Shown here: positions 1-9,248 of the stretch, in pieces
How positions within the stretch are numbered: the stretch's first letter is position 1
Layout: each line of letters starts with the position of its first letter
Assembly: GCA_903892315.1 (NCBI GenBank)
Contig: CAITHY010000164.1
Location: 1 to 25,409, forward strand
Length of the DNA: 25,409 nucleotides
DNA from: an uncultured beta proteobacterium
Lineage (GTDB): Bacteria; Pseudomonadota; Gammaproteobacteria; Burkholderiales; Burkholderiaceae
Reading direction: 5' to 3'
Program-made: the position numbers and the translations under genes
The notes under the pieces: generated by a model
What the model saw: only the letters and a program-made list of their open reading frames with translations
The model's database searches: none
Told to the model about the DNA's origin: nothing

Positions 1-2378
1 ACTGTTCTGACAAAAGTGGCAATGCTAGAGAGGGGTATCAGTTTATCGGTAGCACGCCCACGTACAAACACTTTATTTAAATCGGTCTCGTACTGTCGAT
101 CCTCTTCGGCGGTCTCCAGGATGGCGTAATAAGTATTGACCGGTGTATAGATCGTTGAAACCTGACGCTCACCATAGGAGTCGTAGAGAGCAGTTCTAAT
201 ATCGGCAATAGTCACACCTGCATTGGCAGCCTTTTCTCGATTAATATCGATACGAACATTCAGACCTTTAAGTTGTGAGTCCGAGGTGACGTCGCGGAAC
301 ATGGGGTCAGCACGCATTTTCTGCATCAACTTATCAGCCCACTCATTAACACCCTCAAATCCAACGCTTTGCAACGTAAACTGATAGCGACTCTTGCTGT
401 TTTTACCCCCAAGCTGTAAGTTTTGTATGGGCCGCATATAAACATTTAATCCCGGCAGTTCCTTAAATTTTGCGCGTAGCCCCTCCATTACCTTGGACAT
501 CTTTTCGCGATCAGCTTTTTCTTTGAGAATTATAAAAATACGACCCGTATTCGTTCCAGAGCTTGAGCCTCCACCCACAACAGAAATGGAGCTATCCACA
601 TTGGGGTCTGAGTTCACTAGCGCTGCAGCACGATCCTGAAGTTCTAGCATTGCTTTAAAGGAAATATCCTCGGATGCCTCAGTAGTTGCTTGAATCTGTC
701 CAATATCTTCTTCTGGAAAAAACCCTTTGGGGCTGTTAATAAATAGAACAACAGTCAGTACAAATGTAGAGAAGGCTCCAATTAACACGATGCGACGATT
801 TCTTAACGCCAGATCGAGGTAGTGAATATAGGTTTTGAGCATCCAATCAAAGAAACGATCAAATTGCTTGGTAATAGCATATTCCTTGGCATGCTGGCCT
901 GGCTGGGGCAGAAAACGACTGCACAGCATCGGCACAACCGTTAATGAGGTGATCGCCGACACCAGAATAGATAAGGAAACCACAACCGCGAACTCTCTAA
1001 ACAACAGACCGATTGGTCCCGCCATAAAGAAGATGGGAATAAATACCGCCACAAGTGAAATCGAGATGGAGATAATCGTAAAGCCGACCTCTTTACTGCC
1101 TTTAAGGGAGGCTTTGAGGGGTTCCATGCCTTCTTCGACATAGCGCATGATGTTTTCGAGAACGACAATCGCATCATCTACTACAAGGCCTACCGCCAGG
1201 GTGATACCCAGCAGGGAGATGTTGTCTAGGCTGTAGCCTAAAAAGTACAGCAGAAAAAATGCACCGATTAAGGAGATTGGCAAGCTGATCGATGGAATAA
1301 CCGTGGCTGAAATATGCTTCAGGAATAAGAAAATCACCAAAACCACTAAAAGGACAGTTAATGCAAGGGTGAAGTTCACATCGTGAATGGCTTCAATAAT
1401 CGAAAGCGAGCGGTCATTTAGTAATTGCAATTTAATTGACGAGGGCATTTGCTTTTGCAGTTGCGGGATCAATGCCTTCACGGCGTTAACGACCTCGACA
1501 GTATTGGCGCTTGGTTGGCGAAGAACGGCAATGGCGATCGAGCGTTCGCCGCCAGCAGTAGCCCAGGTTTTTACATCCTCATAGCTTTGAGAGACCTCCG
1601 CAACATCTTTGAGGTAGATTGGTAAACCGTTTTTTTGCGCAATGATCAGATTGGCAAATTCTTCGGGTTTAACCAGTTGAGGATTGGCATAAATCGTGAT
1701 CGATTGACGCGGGCCATCAAGTACGCCGACAGGACTGTTAGCATTGGCCTTGTTAACGGCGGTAGCAACATCATCCATGGTGAGGTTGCGATTACCCAAC
1801 GCATCAGGATGCACCCGTATGCGAACAGCATAACGTTTGGCGCCATAAACCAACACCTGAGCAACGCCGGTAATTGTTGAAAGGTTTGGCGAAAGCAGAT
1901 TTTCTGCAAAGTCATTTAGGTCAGATAAATTTACCGAAGGAGAGCTCATCCGCACTACCAATACCGGGGTATCGGCTGGATTAATTTTTCGATAGGACGG
2001 GGGAATCGTCATTTCGATTGGGAGACGCTTTTGGGCTCGAAGCAGGGCTGCCTGAACGTCTACGGCAGCTTTATCGATATCACGATCGTTGTTAAATTCA
2101 AGCGTGATGTTGGTGGTGCCTAAAAAGTTACTTGAACTAATGACGGTAATACCATCAATTGTGGAAAACTCTTTTTCCAAAGGCAGTGCAACAGATGCCG
2201 CCATGTTTTCTGGTGAGGCGCCCGGAAGTGAGGCGCTCACTGAAATAACGGGGGAGTTAAAGCTAGGTAGTGCCGCTACCGGAATCTTTAGATAGGCAAC
2301 AGAGCCGGCAATGACGGTTGCTACTGAAAGCAACACTGTCATTACGGGGCGCCGAATGCATAATTCGGAGAGTGTCAT
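1..2378 (-). CDS. RND (HAE1-type) multidrug efflux permease, C-terminal part outside the window
   Basis: Inner-membrane proton-driven pump of the AcrB/MdtB type, exporting drugs or other amphiphiles with a periplasmic adaptor and an outer-membrane channel. It is read from the ATG at 2378 to the window edge without a stop, giving about 792 residues of a family usually about 1030 long. The N-terminus (MTLSELCIRRPVMTVLLSVA) is the classic RND start. Porter-domain motifs follow (SASLPGASPENMA, then VPMLCSRFLPQP after the first membrane bundle). TM4 carries GLVVDDAIVVLEN, whose paired Asp401-Asp402 match the proton-relay pair of AcrB (Asp407/408). Its ATG overlaps the adaptor's TGA (ATGA), so translation is probably coupled. 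No outer-membrane channel gene is visible; it may lie beyond the left edge. The substrate cannot be read from sequence. Calling it an HAE1 pump is secure; a gene name such as mdtB or acrB is not. Confidence 0.93.
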   Translation of the reverse strand, partial: MTLSELCIRRPVMTVLLSVATVIAGSVAYLKIPVAALPSFNSPVISVSASLPGASPENMAASVALPLEKEFSTIDGITVISSSNFLGTTNITLEFNNDRDIDKAAVDVQAALLRAQKRLPIEMTIPPSYRKINPADTPVLVVRMSSPSVNLSDLNDFAENLLSPNLSTITGVAQVLVYGAKRYAVRIRVHPDALGNRNLTMDDVATAVNKANANSPVGVLDGPRQSITIYANPQLVKPEEFANLIIAQKNGLPIYLKDVAEVSQSYEDVKTWATAGGERSIAIAVLRQPSANTVEVVNAVKALIPQLQKQMPSSIKLQLLNDRSLSIIEAIHDVNFTLALTVLLVVLVIFLFLKHISATVIPSISLPISLIGAFFLLYFLGYSLDNISLLGITLAVGLVVDDAIVVLENIMRYVEEGMEPLKASLKGSKEVGFTIISISISLVAVFIPIFFMAGPIGLLFREFAVVVSLSILVSAITSLTVVPMLCSRFLPQPGQHAKEYAITKQFDRFFDWMLKTYIHYLDLALRNRRIVLIGAFSTFVLTVVLFINSPKGFFPEEDIGQIQATTEASEDISFKAMLELQDRAAALVNSDPNVDSSISVVGGGSSSGTNTGRIFIILKEKADREKMSKVMEGLRAKFKELPGLNVYMRPIQNLQLGGKNSKSRYQFTLQSVGFEGVNEWADKLMQKMRADPMFRDVTSDSQLKGLNVRIDINREKAANAGVTIADIRTALYDSYGERQVSTIYTPVNTYYAILETAEEDRQYETDLNKVFVRGRATDKLIPLSSIATFVRT

Positions 2379-3676
2379 TTTTTCTCTGGGGTGCTAGGGG
2401 TTGCAGTTTGGCTGCCAGGGGCAGGCTTTGCCTCACGAATTTTGCCGCCAGGTCGAAGGTTTTGTTTTCCTTCCACTACAACGCGATCACCTGAGGATAT
2501 ACCTTCAACAACAGAAGTTCCTTGATAGTCATAGACTACCTTGACAGGCTTGGCGGTAACCTTATCACCTTCGCCAACTACATACACAGTCTTACCTCTT
2601 GGACTCATAATGACTGCTTGGGAAGGAACGGTAATGACATCTTTAAGGGTATTGGCAATGAGCGATACACGAGCAAACTGGCCTGGTAATAGACTCATGG
2701 AGTCATTCGGAATTTGTGCTTTGACTCGCACTGCAGCAATCTGCGGGTCAACTTGGTTATCAACAACGATGACTTTGCCTGCATAAGTATTTTTCCCTGA
2801 ATCGCCAACAGTTACCTGCACAGACATCGCCTCACCATCGAGTTGATTTTCAAGAATGGTTGGAATGTCCTTTTCAGGGATTACAAACTGGACATTAATT
2901 GGATTTAATTGGGTAATTGTGACCATGGCACCAACGCTAGAGGTCGCGGTAGAGCTAGTAGATGTTGAAACCACATTACTTGCTTGAACCAATGAGCCTG
3001 GGAAGACGTTCACAATCCCTGCACGTCCATCAATAGGAGAGCGAATGTAATCGAAAGAGAGTTGCACTTCAGCGGCCTTGGCGGCAGCAATTGCTGATTT
3101 AGCATTGGCTGAAGAGGTGTCTAAGCCAGCCTTGGAGATAAAGTTCTTGGCAACTAATTCTTTGGCACGAAGATATTGTGCTTGAGCATCATCGGCTAAT
3201 GCCTTTAATTTTTCGTAGTTTGCCTTATCGTTGCGATCATCCAACTGGAAGAGAAGATCGCCTGCTTTAACTTCTTGACCGTCTTTCACTAGAATTTTGG
3301 CAACTGTATTGGTAATCATGGGTCGGATGTCAACGATGTTATTCGAAACAATTGTTCCAGTTGCCTCGATGATGAGAGGAACATCCTTTTTTTCTACAAC
3401 AACAGTACTCACTGTGATGGGTCCACCAGCCTTATCTGCTGTGGGAAAAAAATAATCAAATGTTTTAGAGGCCGCGTACAGCAGAATCATCACTAGCAGA
3501 ATGCGCCATTTAAATTTAACTATGAACACTTTTGCAGTGGCATGATCTATTTTCTTGAGTTTGGCAGCCTGCGGAGAGAGCTTTTGCCAAAGCGCGCACA
3601 AGCGACTTTTAACAACGTTTTTCAGTTGAACCAATTTCACAACCAGCTGATCGAGTGAAGTTTCTATTTTTGACAC
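2375..3676 (-). CDS. RND efflux periplasmic adaptor (membrane fusion protein)
   Basis: Adaptor that links the RND pump encoded next to it to an outer-membrane channel (AcrA/MdtA family, 433 aa). Seen in order: an unusual ~50-residue basic N-terminal segment, a membrane anchor at about 57-70, a split lipoyl/barrel-sandwich domain (TGTIVSNNIVDIRP ... GDLLFQLDDR), a helical hairpin rich in Ala and Lys, the second lipoyl half (FDYIRSPIDGRAGIVNVFPG), a beta-barrel (LNPINVQFVIPEKDIP) and a membrane-proximal domain ending in a Pro/Thr/Lys tail. The start is a GTG at 3676, a position supported by the open frame and the anchor; an internal start nearer the anchor cannot be excluded. It has no lipobox, so it is held by the transmembrane anchor. 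The stop overlaps the pump ATG. The 111-bp gap to rnhA probably holds its own promoter, but I see no convincing -35/-10 pair. Confidence 0.92.
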   Translation of the reverse strand: MSKIETSLDQLVVKLVQLKNVVKSRLCALWQKLSPQAAKLKKIDHATAKVFIVKFKWRILLVMILLYAASKTFDYFFPTADKAGGPITVSTVVVEKKDVPLIIEATGTIVSNNIVDIRPMITNTVAKILVKDGQEVKAGDLLFQLDDRNDKANYEKLKALADDAQAQYLRAKELVAKNFISKAGLDTSSANAKSAIAAAKAAEVQLSFDYIRSPIDGRAGIVNVFPGSLVQASNVVSTSTSSTATSSVGAMVTITQLNPINVQFVIPEKDIPTILENQLDGEAMSVQVTVGDSGKNTYAGKVIVVDNQVDPQIAAVRVKAQIPNDSMSLLPGQFARVSLIANTLKDVITVPSQAVIMSPRGKTVYVVGEGDKVTAKPVKVVYDYQGTSVVEGISSGDRVVVEGKQNLRPGGKIREAKPAPGSQTATPSTPEKK

Positions 3677-3787
3677 AGTCTCGCTTTTCTCTGTTTTTAT
3701 TGTTTAAATGCTGATTATGACCCCTCTTGGAGCACGCCCATTCTCTCATAAGATGGCTAAAAAGGAGGCTGCTGAGGTGCATTCGCC

Positions 3788-4252
3788 CTAGGGCAAAAAC
3801 TCCTCAACCCCCTTGTTGGCCAGCTGGTCAGCTAACTCATTTCCGGGGTGCCCATTGTGCCCCCTGACCCAGTGCCAGGAGATCTCATGGTCAGGAAGTA
3901 GGGTATCCAGTTCCTGCCAGAGATCCGCATTTTTAACTGGATCCTTGCTAGCCGTCTTCCAGCCCCGTTTTTTCCATCCCTCAAGCCATTCTGTAACCCC
4001 CTTTTGAATATATTGGGAATCGGTCCACAGTTCAACAGTGCTGCGTTGTTTGAGGGCTTTTAAGGCGAAAATAACGGCGCATATTTCCATGCGGTTATTG
4101 GTGGTGAGTTTTTCGCCCCCATGGATATGCTTTTCATGGCTCCCAGAGCGCAAAACAGCACCCCAACCCCCAGGCCCAGGATTGCCTTTACAGGCGCCAT
4201 CGGTATAGATCACGATGTGAGGATGGTGGACATGGGATTTTGAGTGCGGCAT
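3788..4252 (-). CDS. rnhA: Ribonuclease HI
   Basis: Cuts the RNA strand of RNA/DNA hybrids (R-loops, Okazaki primers) in the cytoplasm. The 154-aa length is normal. The four catalytic carboxylates are all visible: Asp18 ([16 protein letters not shown]), Glu56 ([11 protein letters not shown]), Asp78 (LWTDSQY) and Asp142 (GNELADQLA), with the helper His132 in [15 protein letters not shown]. These sit eight residues later than in E. coli RNase HI because of a short His-rich N-terminal extension (SKSHVHHPH). It starts 9 bp after the methyltransferase stop, so the two are co-transcribed. In enterobacteria dnaQ lies next to gloB-yafS-rnhA; here the next gene is the RND adaptor instead. Confidence 0.97.
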   Translation of the reverse strand: MPHSKSHVHHPHIVIYTDGACKGNPGPGGWGAVLRSGSHEKHIHGGEKLTTNNRMEICAVIFALKALKQRSTVELWTDSQYIQKGVTEWLEGWKKRGWKTASKDPVKNADLWQELDTLLPDHEISWHWVRGHNGHPGNELADQLANKGVEEFLP

Positions 4253-4261
4253 GTCAATAAT

Positions 4262-5080
4262 TTACTTGGTATTCCTGCTTTTGAGACGCTTTTGCATATT
4301 GCTTCTCTCAGCAGCGGGGCTTAACTGCTTTATGGTAGGTATGCGGATAAGTGATGCGGGACCGATAAGGCGAATTCCTTGCTGTCGCTTAATGGCGGAT
4401 ACCAAAAAAACCGCCCCAAATATGGGCCACCAACGGTTACCCATTTTCTCTAAAAAATTCATCTTGCCCATCACTGATTCGCCTTGTAAAGGGAATTTAT
4501 AGCAACCAAAATGACCGCGATCTAAAGAAAAGTTAAGCAATTCCAACCAATCTTTAATGCGAAAGAGGGTAATAAATTGACCATCTCTAGGGAGATAAGG
4601 GGTGCCAATTAGTCTGCTGAGATATTGTCTGACGCCCCACAGGCTTGCAGGGTTGAAGCCGGAAATAATTAAGCGACCTTCGGGTCTCAGTACTCGATCG
4701 ACTTCTCGCAATATTTGATGGGGGTCTGTAGCAAATTCCAAAACATGCGGTAGAACAATGAGATCGAGACTTTCACTGGCAAAAGGGAGTTCTGTAGAGT
4801 CGCCTTCAATTAAATGCCAGTTGAAATTTGTGGCATGAGAGCGACTATCGTTAGAGTGAATCAGGATGGCATGTAATGGCATCCGATTTTCACTCAGTGT
4901 ATTTATTTGAGGTAGACCTATTTGCACTGCATGAAAGCCAAAGACATCGGCAACAATTTGATCAAAACACCTCTGCTCCCATGCCAGTACATAACGTCCA
5001 GGGGGTGATTGGAGCCATTTTTCCCATGAGCTCCAGGGAGGTGCAGGCGTCTGAGAGGGGATGGGTGGGGTTGGTATCAT
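4262..5080 (-). CDS. YafS-like class I SAM-dependent methyltransferase
   Basis: 272-aa protein of the Methyltransf_11 fold; its substrate is unknown. The clearest motifs are EGDSTELPF (92-100, post-motif I region), LDLIVLPHVLEF (106-116) and LRPEGRLIISGFNP (131-144). The usual Gly-rich SAM loop is degenerate: AVQIGLPQIN (51-60) stands where E/DxGxGxG is expected. A Pro-rich N-terminus precedes WEKWLQSPPGRY. Position between gloB and rnhA, and the ISGFNP and GFH(A/L) motifs, match E. coli YafS, so orthology is likely. The start at 5080 lies 6 bp from the divergent gloB ATG, so its promoter must lie inside gloB coding sequence. No good Shine-Dalgarno is seen before the ATG. The fold call is firm; the activity is not known. 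Confidence 0.85.
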   Translation of the reverse strand: MIPTPPIPSQTPAPPWSSWEKWLQSPPGRYVLAWEQRCFDQIVADVFGFHAVQIGLPQINTLSENRMPLHAILIHSNDSRSHATNFNWHLIEGDSTELPFASESLDLIVLPHVLEFATDPHQILREVDRVLRPEGRLIISGFNPASLWGVRQYLSRLIGTPYLPRDGQFITLFRIKDWLELLNFSLDRGHFGCYKFPLQGESVMGKMNFLEKMGNRWWPIFGAVFLVSAIKRQQGIRLIGPASLIRIPTIKQLSPAAERSNMQKRLKSRNTK

Positions 5081-5086
5081 CGGTCT

Positions 5087-5896
5087 ATGGATAAGAATAC
5101 TTTATTGCAGGTTTGGCCCATTCCGGCTTTTGATGATAACTATATCTGGTGTATTCACGATGGCAGCTCTGCTTTAGTGGTGGATCCAGGTGACTCAGCA
5201 CCAGTTTTGGAGTATCTGAGGTCAAATCATTTGACCCTTAAAGCTATTCTCATTACCCACCACCATGCGGACCATACGGGCGGCATTCTGAACTTGTTGC
5301 AAAGCTTGGACGTAGATTTACCGGTTTATGGTCCAGTGGGGGATAACATCCCGGGCCGTACTAATGTCGTTATGCAGGATGACAAGGTTGAGATTGCTGC
5401 TCCCCGCATTAGCCTTAAAGTGTACGAAGTGCCTGGTCACACATTAAGTCATATTGCCTATTTTGCAAATATGCAAGCAAACGTTGTTGAGCCAATGCTG
5501 TTCTGCGGGGATACTTTATTTGCCTCTGGTTGCGGAAGATTATTTGAGGGTACACCTACGCAAATGTCGGAGTCGCTTGGTAAATTCTCTGCACTGCCAA
5601 AAAATACTTTGGTGTATTGCACTCATGAGTACACCTTATCGAATATTCGCTTTGCTTTAGCAGTAGAGCCCAATAACCTCAATCTAATCTCATGGGCAGA
5701 GCAGGCTAAATCTCTGCGAGAGCAGGGTTTACCAACTCTACCAACGACTATTGGGCAAGAGCTCCAGGTGAATCCTTTTATGCGTTGCGATCAAGCTGAA
5801 GTGATTGCGATGGCCAAAGAGGTTTCAGGACAGACATCATTGCCAACACCCGCACATGTCTTGGCAGTCATTCGCGGCTGGAAAGATCGCTTCTAA
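5087..5896 (+). CDS. gloB: Hydroxyacylglutathione hydrolase (glyoxalase II)
   Basis: Second enzyme of methylglyoxal detoxification: hydrolyses S-D-lactoylglutathione to D-lactate and glutathione in the cytoplasm. It is a metallo-beta-lactamase-fold protein of 269 aa, close to family length. The binuclear metal site is complete: THHHADH at 57-63, His118 (VPGHTLSH), Asp142 (FCGDTLFASGCGR) and His180 (YCTHEYTLSN). The C-terminal glyoxalase II domain (NPFMRC near 225) follows. The start ATG is 6 bp from the divergent methyltransferase start. The stop shares bases with the mltD start (TAATG), so gloB and mltD are probably translated from one message. Confidence 0.96.
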   Translation: MDKNTLLQVWPIPAFDDNYIWCIHDGSSALVVDPGDSAPVLEYLRSNHLTLKAILITHHHADHTGGILNLLQSLDVDLPVYGPVGDNIPGRTNVVMQDDKVEIAAPRISLKVYEVPGHTLSHIAYFANMQANVVEPMLFCGDTLFASGCGRLFEGTPTQMSESLGKFSALPKNTLVYCTHEYTLSNIRFALAVEPNNLNLISWAEQAKSLREQGLPTLPTTIGQELQVNPFMRCDQAEVIAMAKEVSGQTSLPTPAHVLAVIRGWKDRF

Positions 5897-7332
5897 TGCG
5901 GATGATGTATGCAGTAGTGGTGATTGCTGCTCTGTTGAGTGGTTGCGCTAGCACTGGCGATTGGTCTTCCGATACGCCAACCAAAGCGAATTCAAAAGCA
6001 TCTAAAGCTGCTCGAGTAAACCTCAAAAATCAATCTGTTAGCAAGGTTTATGCGCCTTCTGACAATTTGTGGATACGTATTCGTGACGGCTATCAGATGG
6101 AGCCCATGAATACCCCGCTAGAGATTGAACAGGTTCGCTGGTTAGCTGCAAGACCAGACTACGTGAATCGCTCGATGACACGCTCTTCCCGCTATTTGTT
6201 TTATATCGTGCAGGAAGTGAATGCGCGCAATATGCCAACTGAAATTGCGCTGTTGCCATTTGTTGAAAGTGCGTTCGTAACCGATGCAAAGTCGAGCGCA
6301 AAGGCAGTGGGTTTATGGCAATTTATGCCCGCTACGGGCAAAGACTTTCGGCTCACGCAAAACGTATTTAGAGATGAACGAAGAGATGTTGTTCAGTCAA
6401 CGGATGCAGCTTTAGATTACTTGCAGCGTTTAAATAATCAATTTGGTAGTTGGGAATTAGCGCTGGCAGCCTACAACTGGGGTGCGGGCAATATTTCTAA
6501 GGCACAGAAACGCAATGCAGCCGCTGGATTGCCAACGGATTATGAAAGCTTGACCTTGCCGCGTGAGACACGCAACTATGTTCCTAAATTGATGGCGTAT
6601 CGACAAATTGTGTTAGATCCACAAGCGTATGGAATTATTCTGCCCGAGTTAGAAAATCACCCATACTTTGTAGCGGTTGAGGTGGGTAACGATATTGACG
6701 TTGCTCTTGTGATTAAGTTGGCTGAAATACCAGCAGATGAATTTCATAGCCTGAATCCTTCTTTTAATAAGCCAGTGATCTTGAGTAATGCTAACCAGCA
6801 AATTCTGTTGCCATTTGCGCATGCAGAGATCTTTCAGGATAACCTCAAGCAATACACCAAGCCGCTTTCTTCCTGGACTGCTGTTCAAGTAACCAAAACA
6901 GAGAGCGTTGATCAGGCAGCCAAAACTTTAGGTGTGGATATCGATACGCTTCGTGATGTCAATGGAATTCCAAGAGGAATGCGTATACGAGCAGGCTCTA
7001 CCGTACTAATACCCAAAACCAGTCGCAGACCGGGGGATGTTTCAACTGCCATGGCAGAAAATGCCAGTCTCAGTTTGGAAAAGCCGGCTCCACCCGCACC
7101 TAAGTGTTCCAAACCCGCCAAGGGAGCAAAAGGTGCCAAATCAACAAAATGTGTTGCGCCTAACAATCCTAAGACAGCGGATAAAGGTGTAACTAAGGGT
7201 AATTCTTCTGGAAAAAATGCTGCATCTCAGCATAAATCCGCATCGACAGGACTTGCAAAATCTGCGAAAAATGGTAGTTCACCCACACCAGCAAGCGGCA
7301 ACGCTAGTAAAGGGGTGAATAAAAACCAGTAA
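5896..7332 (+). CDS. mltD: Membrane-bound lytic murein transglycosylase D (lipoprotein)
   Basis: Outer-membrane-anchored enzyme that cleaves peptidoglycan glycan strands with formation of 1,6-anhydro-muramyl ends. It has a type II signal peptide with lipobox LSGC (Cys17). The SLT domain runs from about residue 95 to 215, with catalytic Glu124 in LPFVESAF followed by SAKAVGLWQFMPATG and, later, AAYNWGAGN, the family hallmarks. One C-terminal LysM-like repeat is visible at about 333-382 (VQVTKTESVDQAAKTLGVD ... IPKTSR); E. coli MltD has two. Residues from about 395 to 478 form a Lys/Ala/Ser/Pro-rich, low-complexity basic tail that probably lies along the cell wall. ATG 5896 overlaps the gloB stop; in-frame ATGs at 5902 and 5905 are alternative starts. 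prpE follows after about 30 bp. Confidence 0.93.
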   Translation: MRMMYAVVVIAALLSGCASTGDWSSDTPTKANSKASKAARVNLKNQSVSKVYAPSDNLWIRIRDGYQMEPMNTPLEIEQVRWLAARPDYVNRSMTRSSRYLFYIVQEVNARNMPTEIALLPFVESAFVTDAKSSAKAVGLWQFMPATGKDFRLTQNVFRDERRDVVQSTDAALDYLQRLNNQFGSWELALAAYNWGAGNISKAQKRNAAAGLPTDYESLTLPRETRNYVPKLMAYRQIVLDPQAYGIILPELENHPYFVAVEVGNDIDVALVIKLAEIPADEFHSLNPSFNKPVILSNANQQILLPFAHAEIFQDNLKQYTKPLSSWTAVQVTKTESVDQAAKTLGVDIDTLRDVNGIPRGMRIRAGSTVLIPKTSRRPGDVSTAMAENASLSLEKPAPPAPKCSKPAKGAKGAKSTKCVAPNNPKTADKGVTKGNSSGKNAASQHKSASTGLAKSAKNGSSPTPASGNASKGVNKNQ

Positions 7333-7364
7333 TTTGAGTAACTTTTTAAGAGATCAGGTTGACC

Positions 7365-9248
7365 ATGTCCTATAAAGCACATCACGAACGCTCAATTAAA
7401 GACCCAGATGGATTTTGGGGTGAGCAAGCGCAGTTAATACACTGGGAAAAGCCTTTCGACAAAGTTCTGAATTACAACAACCCCCCATTTGCCAAATGGT
7501 TCGAGGGTGGCTTAACCAATCTTTGCTACAACGCAGTTGATCGTCATCTTAAAGATCGCCCAAATCAAATTGCCCTAGTTGCCGTTTCCACGGAAACCAA
7601 TCAAGAGAAGGCGTATACATTTACAGAGCTTTACGAAGAAGTCAATCGCATGGCTGCAATTTACAAAGCAGCAGGCGTTAAAAAGGGTGATCGTGTCCTC
7701 ATCTATATGCCTATGATTGCTGAGGCTTGTTTTGCAATGCTTGCCTGCGCCCGTATTGGTGCGATTCACTCTGTGGTGTTTGGTGGTTTTGCATCACACA
7801 GTTTGGCATCTCGTATTGATGATGCCAAACCAAAGCTCATTGTTTCTGCAGAAGCGGGTGCTCGTGGCGGGAAAGCGGTTCCATACAAGCCTTTGTTAGA
7901 TGAAGCTATTACGCTGGCTGAATATAAGCCAGAAAAAGTCTTGATTGTGAATCGTGGTTTGACTGAATTCACCACCGTAGCTGGTCGTGATTTGGATTAC
8001 GCAAGCGAACGTCAAAAACATTTGAATGAGGTTGTACCTATTGAGTGGGTTGATGCCACTCATCCTTCTTATATTTTGTACACCTCCGGTACAACTGGTA
8101 AGCCGAAAGGTGTGCAGCGTGATACAGGTGGTTACGCGGTAGCCCTCGCGGCTTCTATGAAGCATATCTTTACAGGCAATGCTGGTGAGACGATGTTCTG
8201 CACATCAGATATCGGTTGGGTTGTTGGCCACAGCTACATTATTTATGCACCTTTGCTATCTGGCATGGCCACAATCATGTATGAGGGCACGCCTTTACGT
8301 CCTGATGCTGGTATATGGTGGGAGTTGGTAGACAAGTACAAAGTGTCAGTCATGTTCTCGGCGCCAACTGCGGTTCGCGTCCTGAAAAAACAAGATCCCG
8401 CATTCTTAACGAAATTTGATCTTTCTAAATTGCGCGCCTTGTTCTTGGCGGGCGAGCCATTGGATGAGCCAACAGCAAGCTGGATTCATGGTGCCATTAA
8501 TAAACCAATCGTTGATAACTACTGGCAAACAGAAACAGGCTGGCCAATGCTGGCAATTCAGCGTGGTGTAGAAGTCATGCCGCATAAGTTTGGCTCGCCG
8601 GGCGTGCCATCTTTTGGTTACAACATGAAATTACTCGACGATGCCACCTCTGAAGAGTTGGGCCCAGATCAGAAGGGTGTTATTGCTATTGAAGGCCCAT
8701 TACCCCCAGGTTGCATGCAAACCGTTTGGGGTGATGACAAGCGCTTTATCAGCACTTACTGGGAAACGATTCCAGGTAAATTGATTTATTCCACTTTTGA
8801 CTGGGGTATTAAAGACAAGGATGGGTACTTCTTCATCTTAGGTCGCACGGATGATGTGATCAACGTTGCTGGACATCGTCTGGGTACTCGTGAGATTGAA
8901 GAAAGCATTTCTAGTCACTCAAACGTTTCAGAAGTTGCAGTGGTTGGTATTGAGGACAAGCTTAAAGGTCAGGCTGCCATTGCTTTTGTGATTCCGAAGG
9001 ATGCCTCCAATACAGCTACCTTAGAGGCTGAGTGTATGAAGACGGTGGATACCACCCTTGGCGCTATTGCACGTCCTGGTCGCGTTTATATTGTTACAGC
9101 GCTACCGAAGACCCGTTCAGGCAAGATTGTTCGTCGCGCACTCCAAGCTGTAGCCGAAGGTCGGGATCCTGGTGATATCAGCACAATGGATGACCAGTCT
9201 GTTTTAGCTCAAATCAAGACCATCATTGAGCAGAGTGCTAAGGCATAA
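7365..9248 (+). CDS. prpE: Propionyl-CoA synthetase (propionate-CoA ligase)
   Basis: Activates propionate to propionyl-CoA using ATP via an adenylate intermediate; it feeds the methylcitrate or other propionate routes. It is an ANL-superfamily enzyme of 627 aa from the ATG at 7365, which has AGG 6 nt upstream; the open frame extends to a TTG at 7359, but that start is less likely. Motifs: YTSGTTGKPKG at 239-249 (ATP loop), YWQTETGWP, TFDWGIKDKDGY, GRTDDVINVAGHRLGTREIE (hinge) and C-terminal TRSGKIVRR with Lys587, the residue acylated to switch off PrpE in Salmonella. Whole-length resemblance (NPPFAKWF, VVFGGFASHSLA, AGEPLDEPTASW) is to PrpE rather than acetyl-CoA synthetase, although some acetate activity is possible. 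No prpBCD genes adjoin it. Confidence 0.93.
   Translation: MSYKAHHERSIKDPDGFWGEQAQLIHWEKPFDKVLNYNNPPFAKWFEGGLTNLCYNAVDRHLKDRPNQIALVAVSTETNQEKAYTFTELYEEVNRMAAIYKAAGVKKGDRVLIYMPMIAEACFAMLACARIGAIHSVVFGGFASHSLASRIDDAKPKLIVSAEAGARGGKAVPYKPLLDEAITLAEYKPEKVLIVNRGLTEFTTVAGRDLDYASERQKHLNEVVPIEWVDATHPSYILYTSGTTGKPKGVQRDTGGYAVALAASMKHIFTGNAGETMFCTSDIGWVVGHSYIIYAPLLSGMATIMYEGTPLRPDAGIWWELVDKYKVSVMFSAPTAVRVLKKQDPAFLTKFDLSKLRALFLAGEPLDEPTASWIHGAINKPIVDNYWQTETGWPMLAIQRGVEVMPHKFGSPGVPSFGYNMKLLDDATSEELGPDQKGVIAIEGPLPPGCMQTVWGDDKRFISTYWETIPGKLIYSTFDWGIKDKDGYFFILGRTDDVINVAGHRLGTREIEESISSHSNVSEVAVVGIEDKLKGQAAIAFVIPKDASNTATLEAECMKTVDTTLGAIARPGRVYIVTALPKTRSGKIVRRALQAVAEGRDPGDISTMDDQSVLAQIKTIIEQSAKA

Noticed and set aside
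3777..3800. GCCCTAGGGC palindrome at the rnhA stop as a terminator
   Set aside because: The arms leave a 2-nt loop, too tight to fold, and no U tract follows on the minus strand.
7359..7364. TTG start for prpE two codons upstream
   Set aside because: ATG 7365 has better spacing from AGG and matches the usual MSY/MSF family start.
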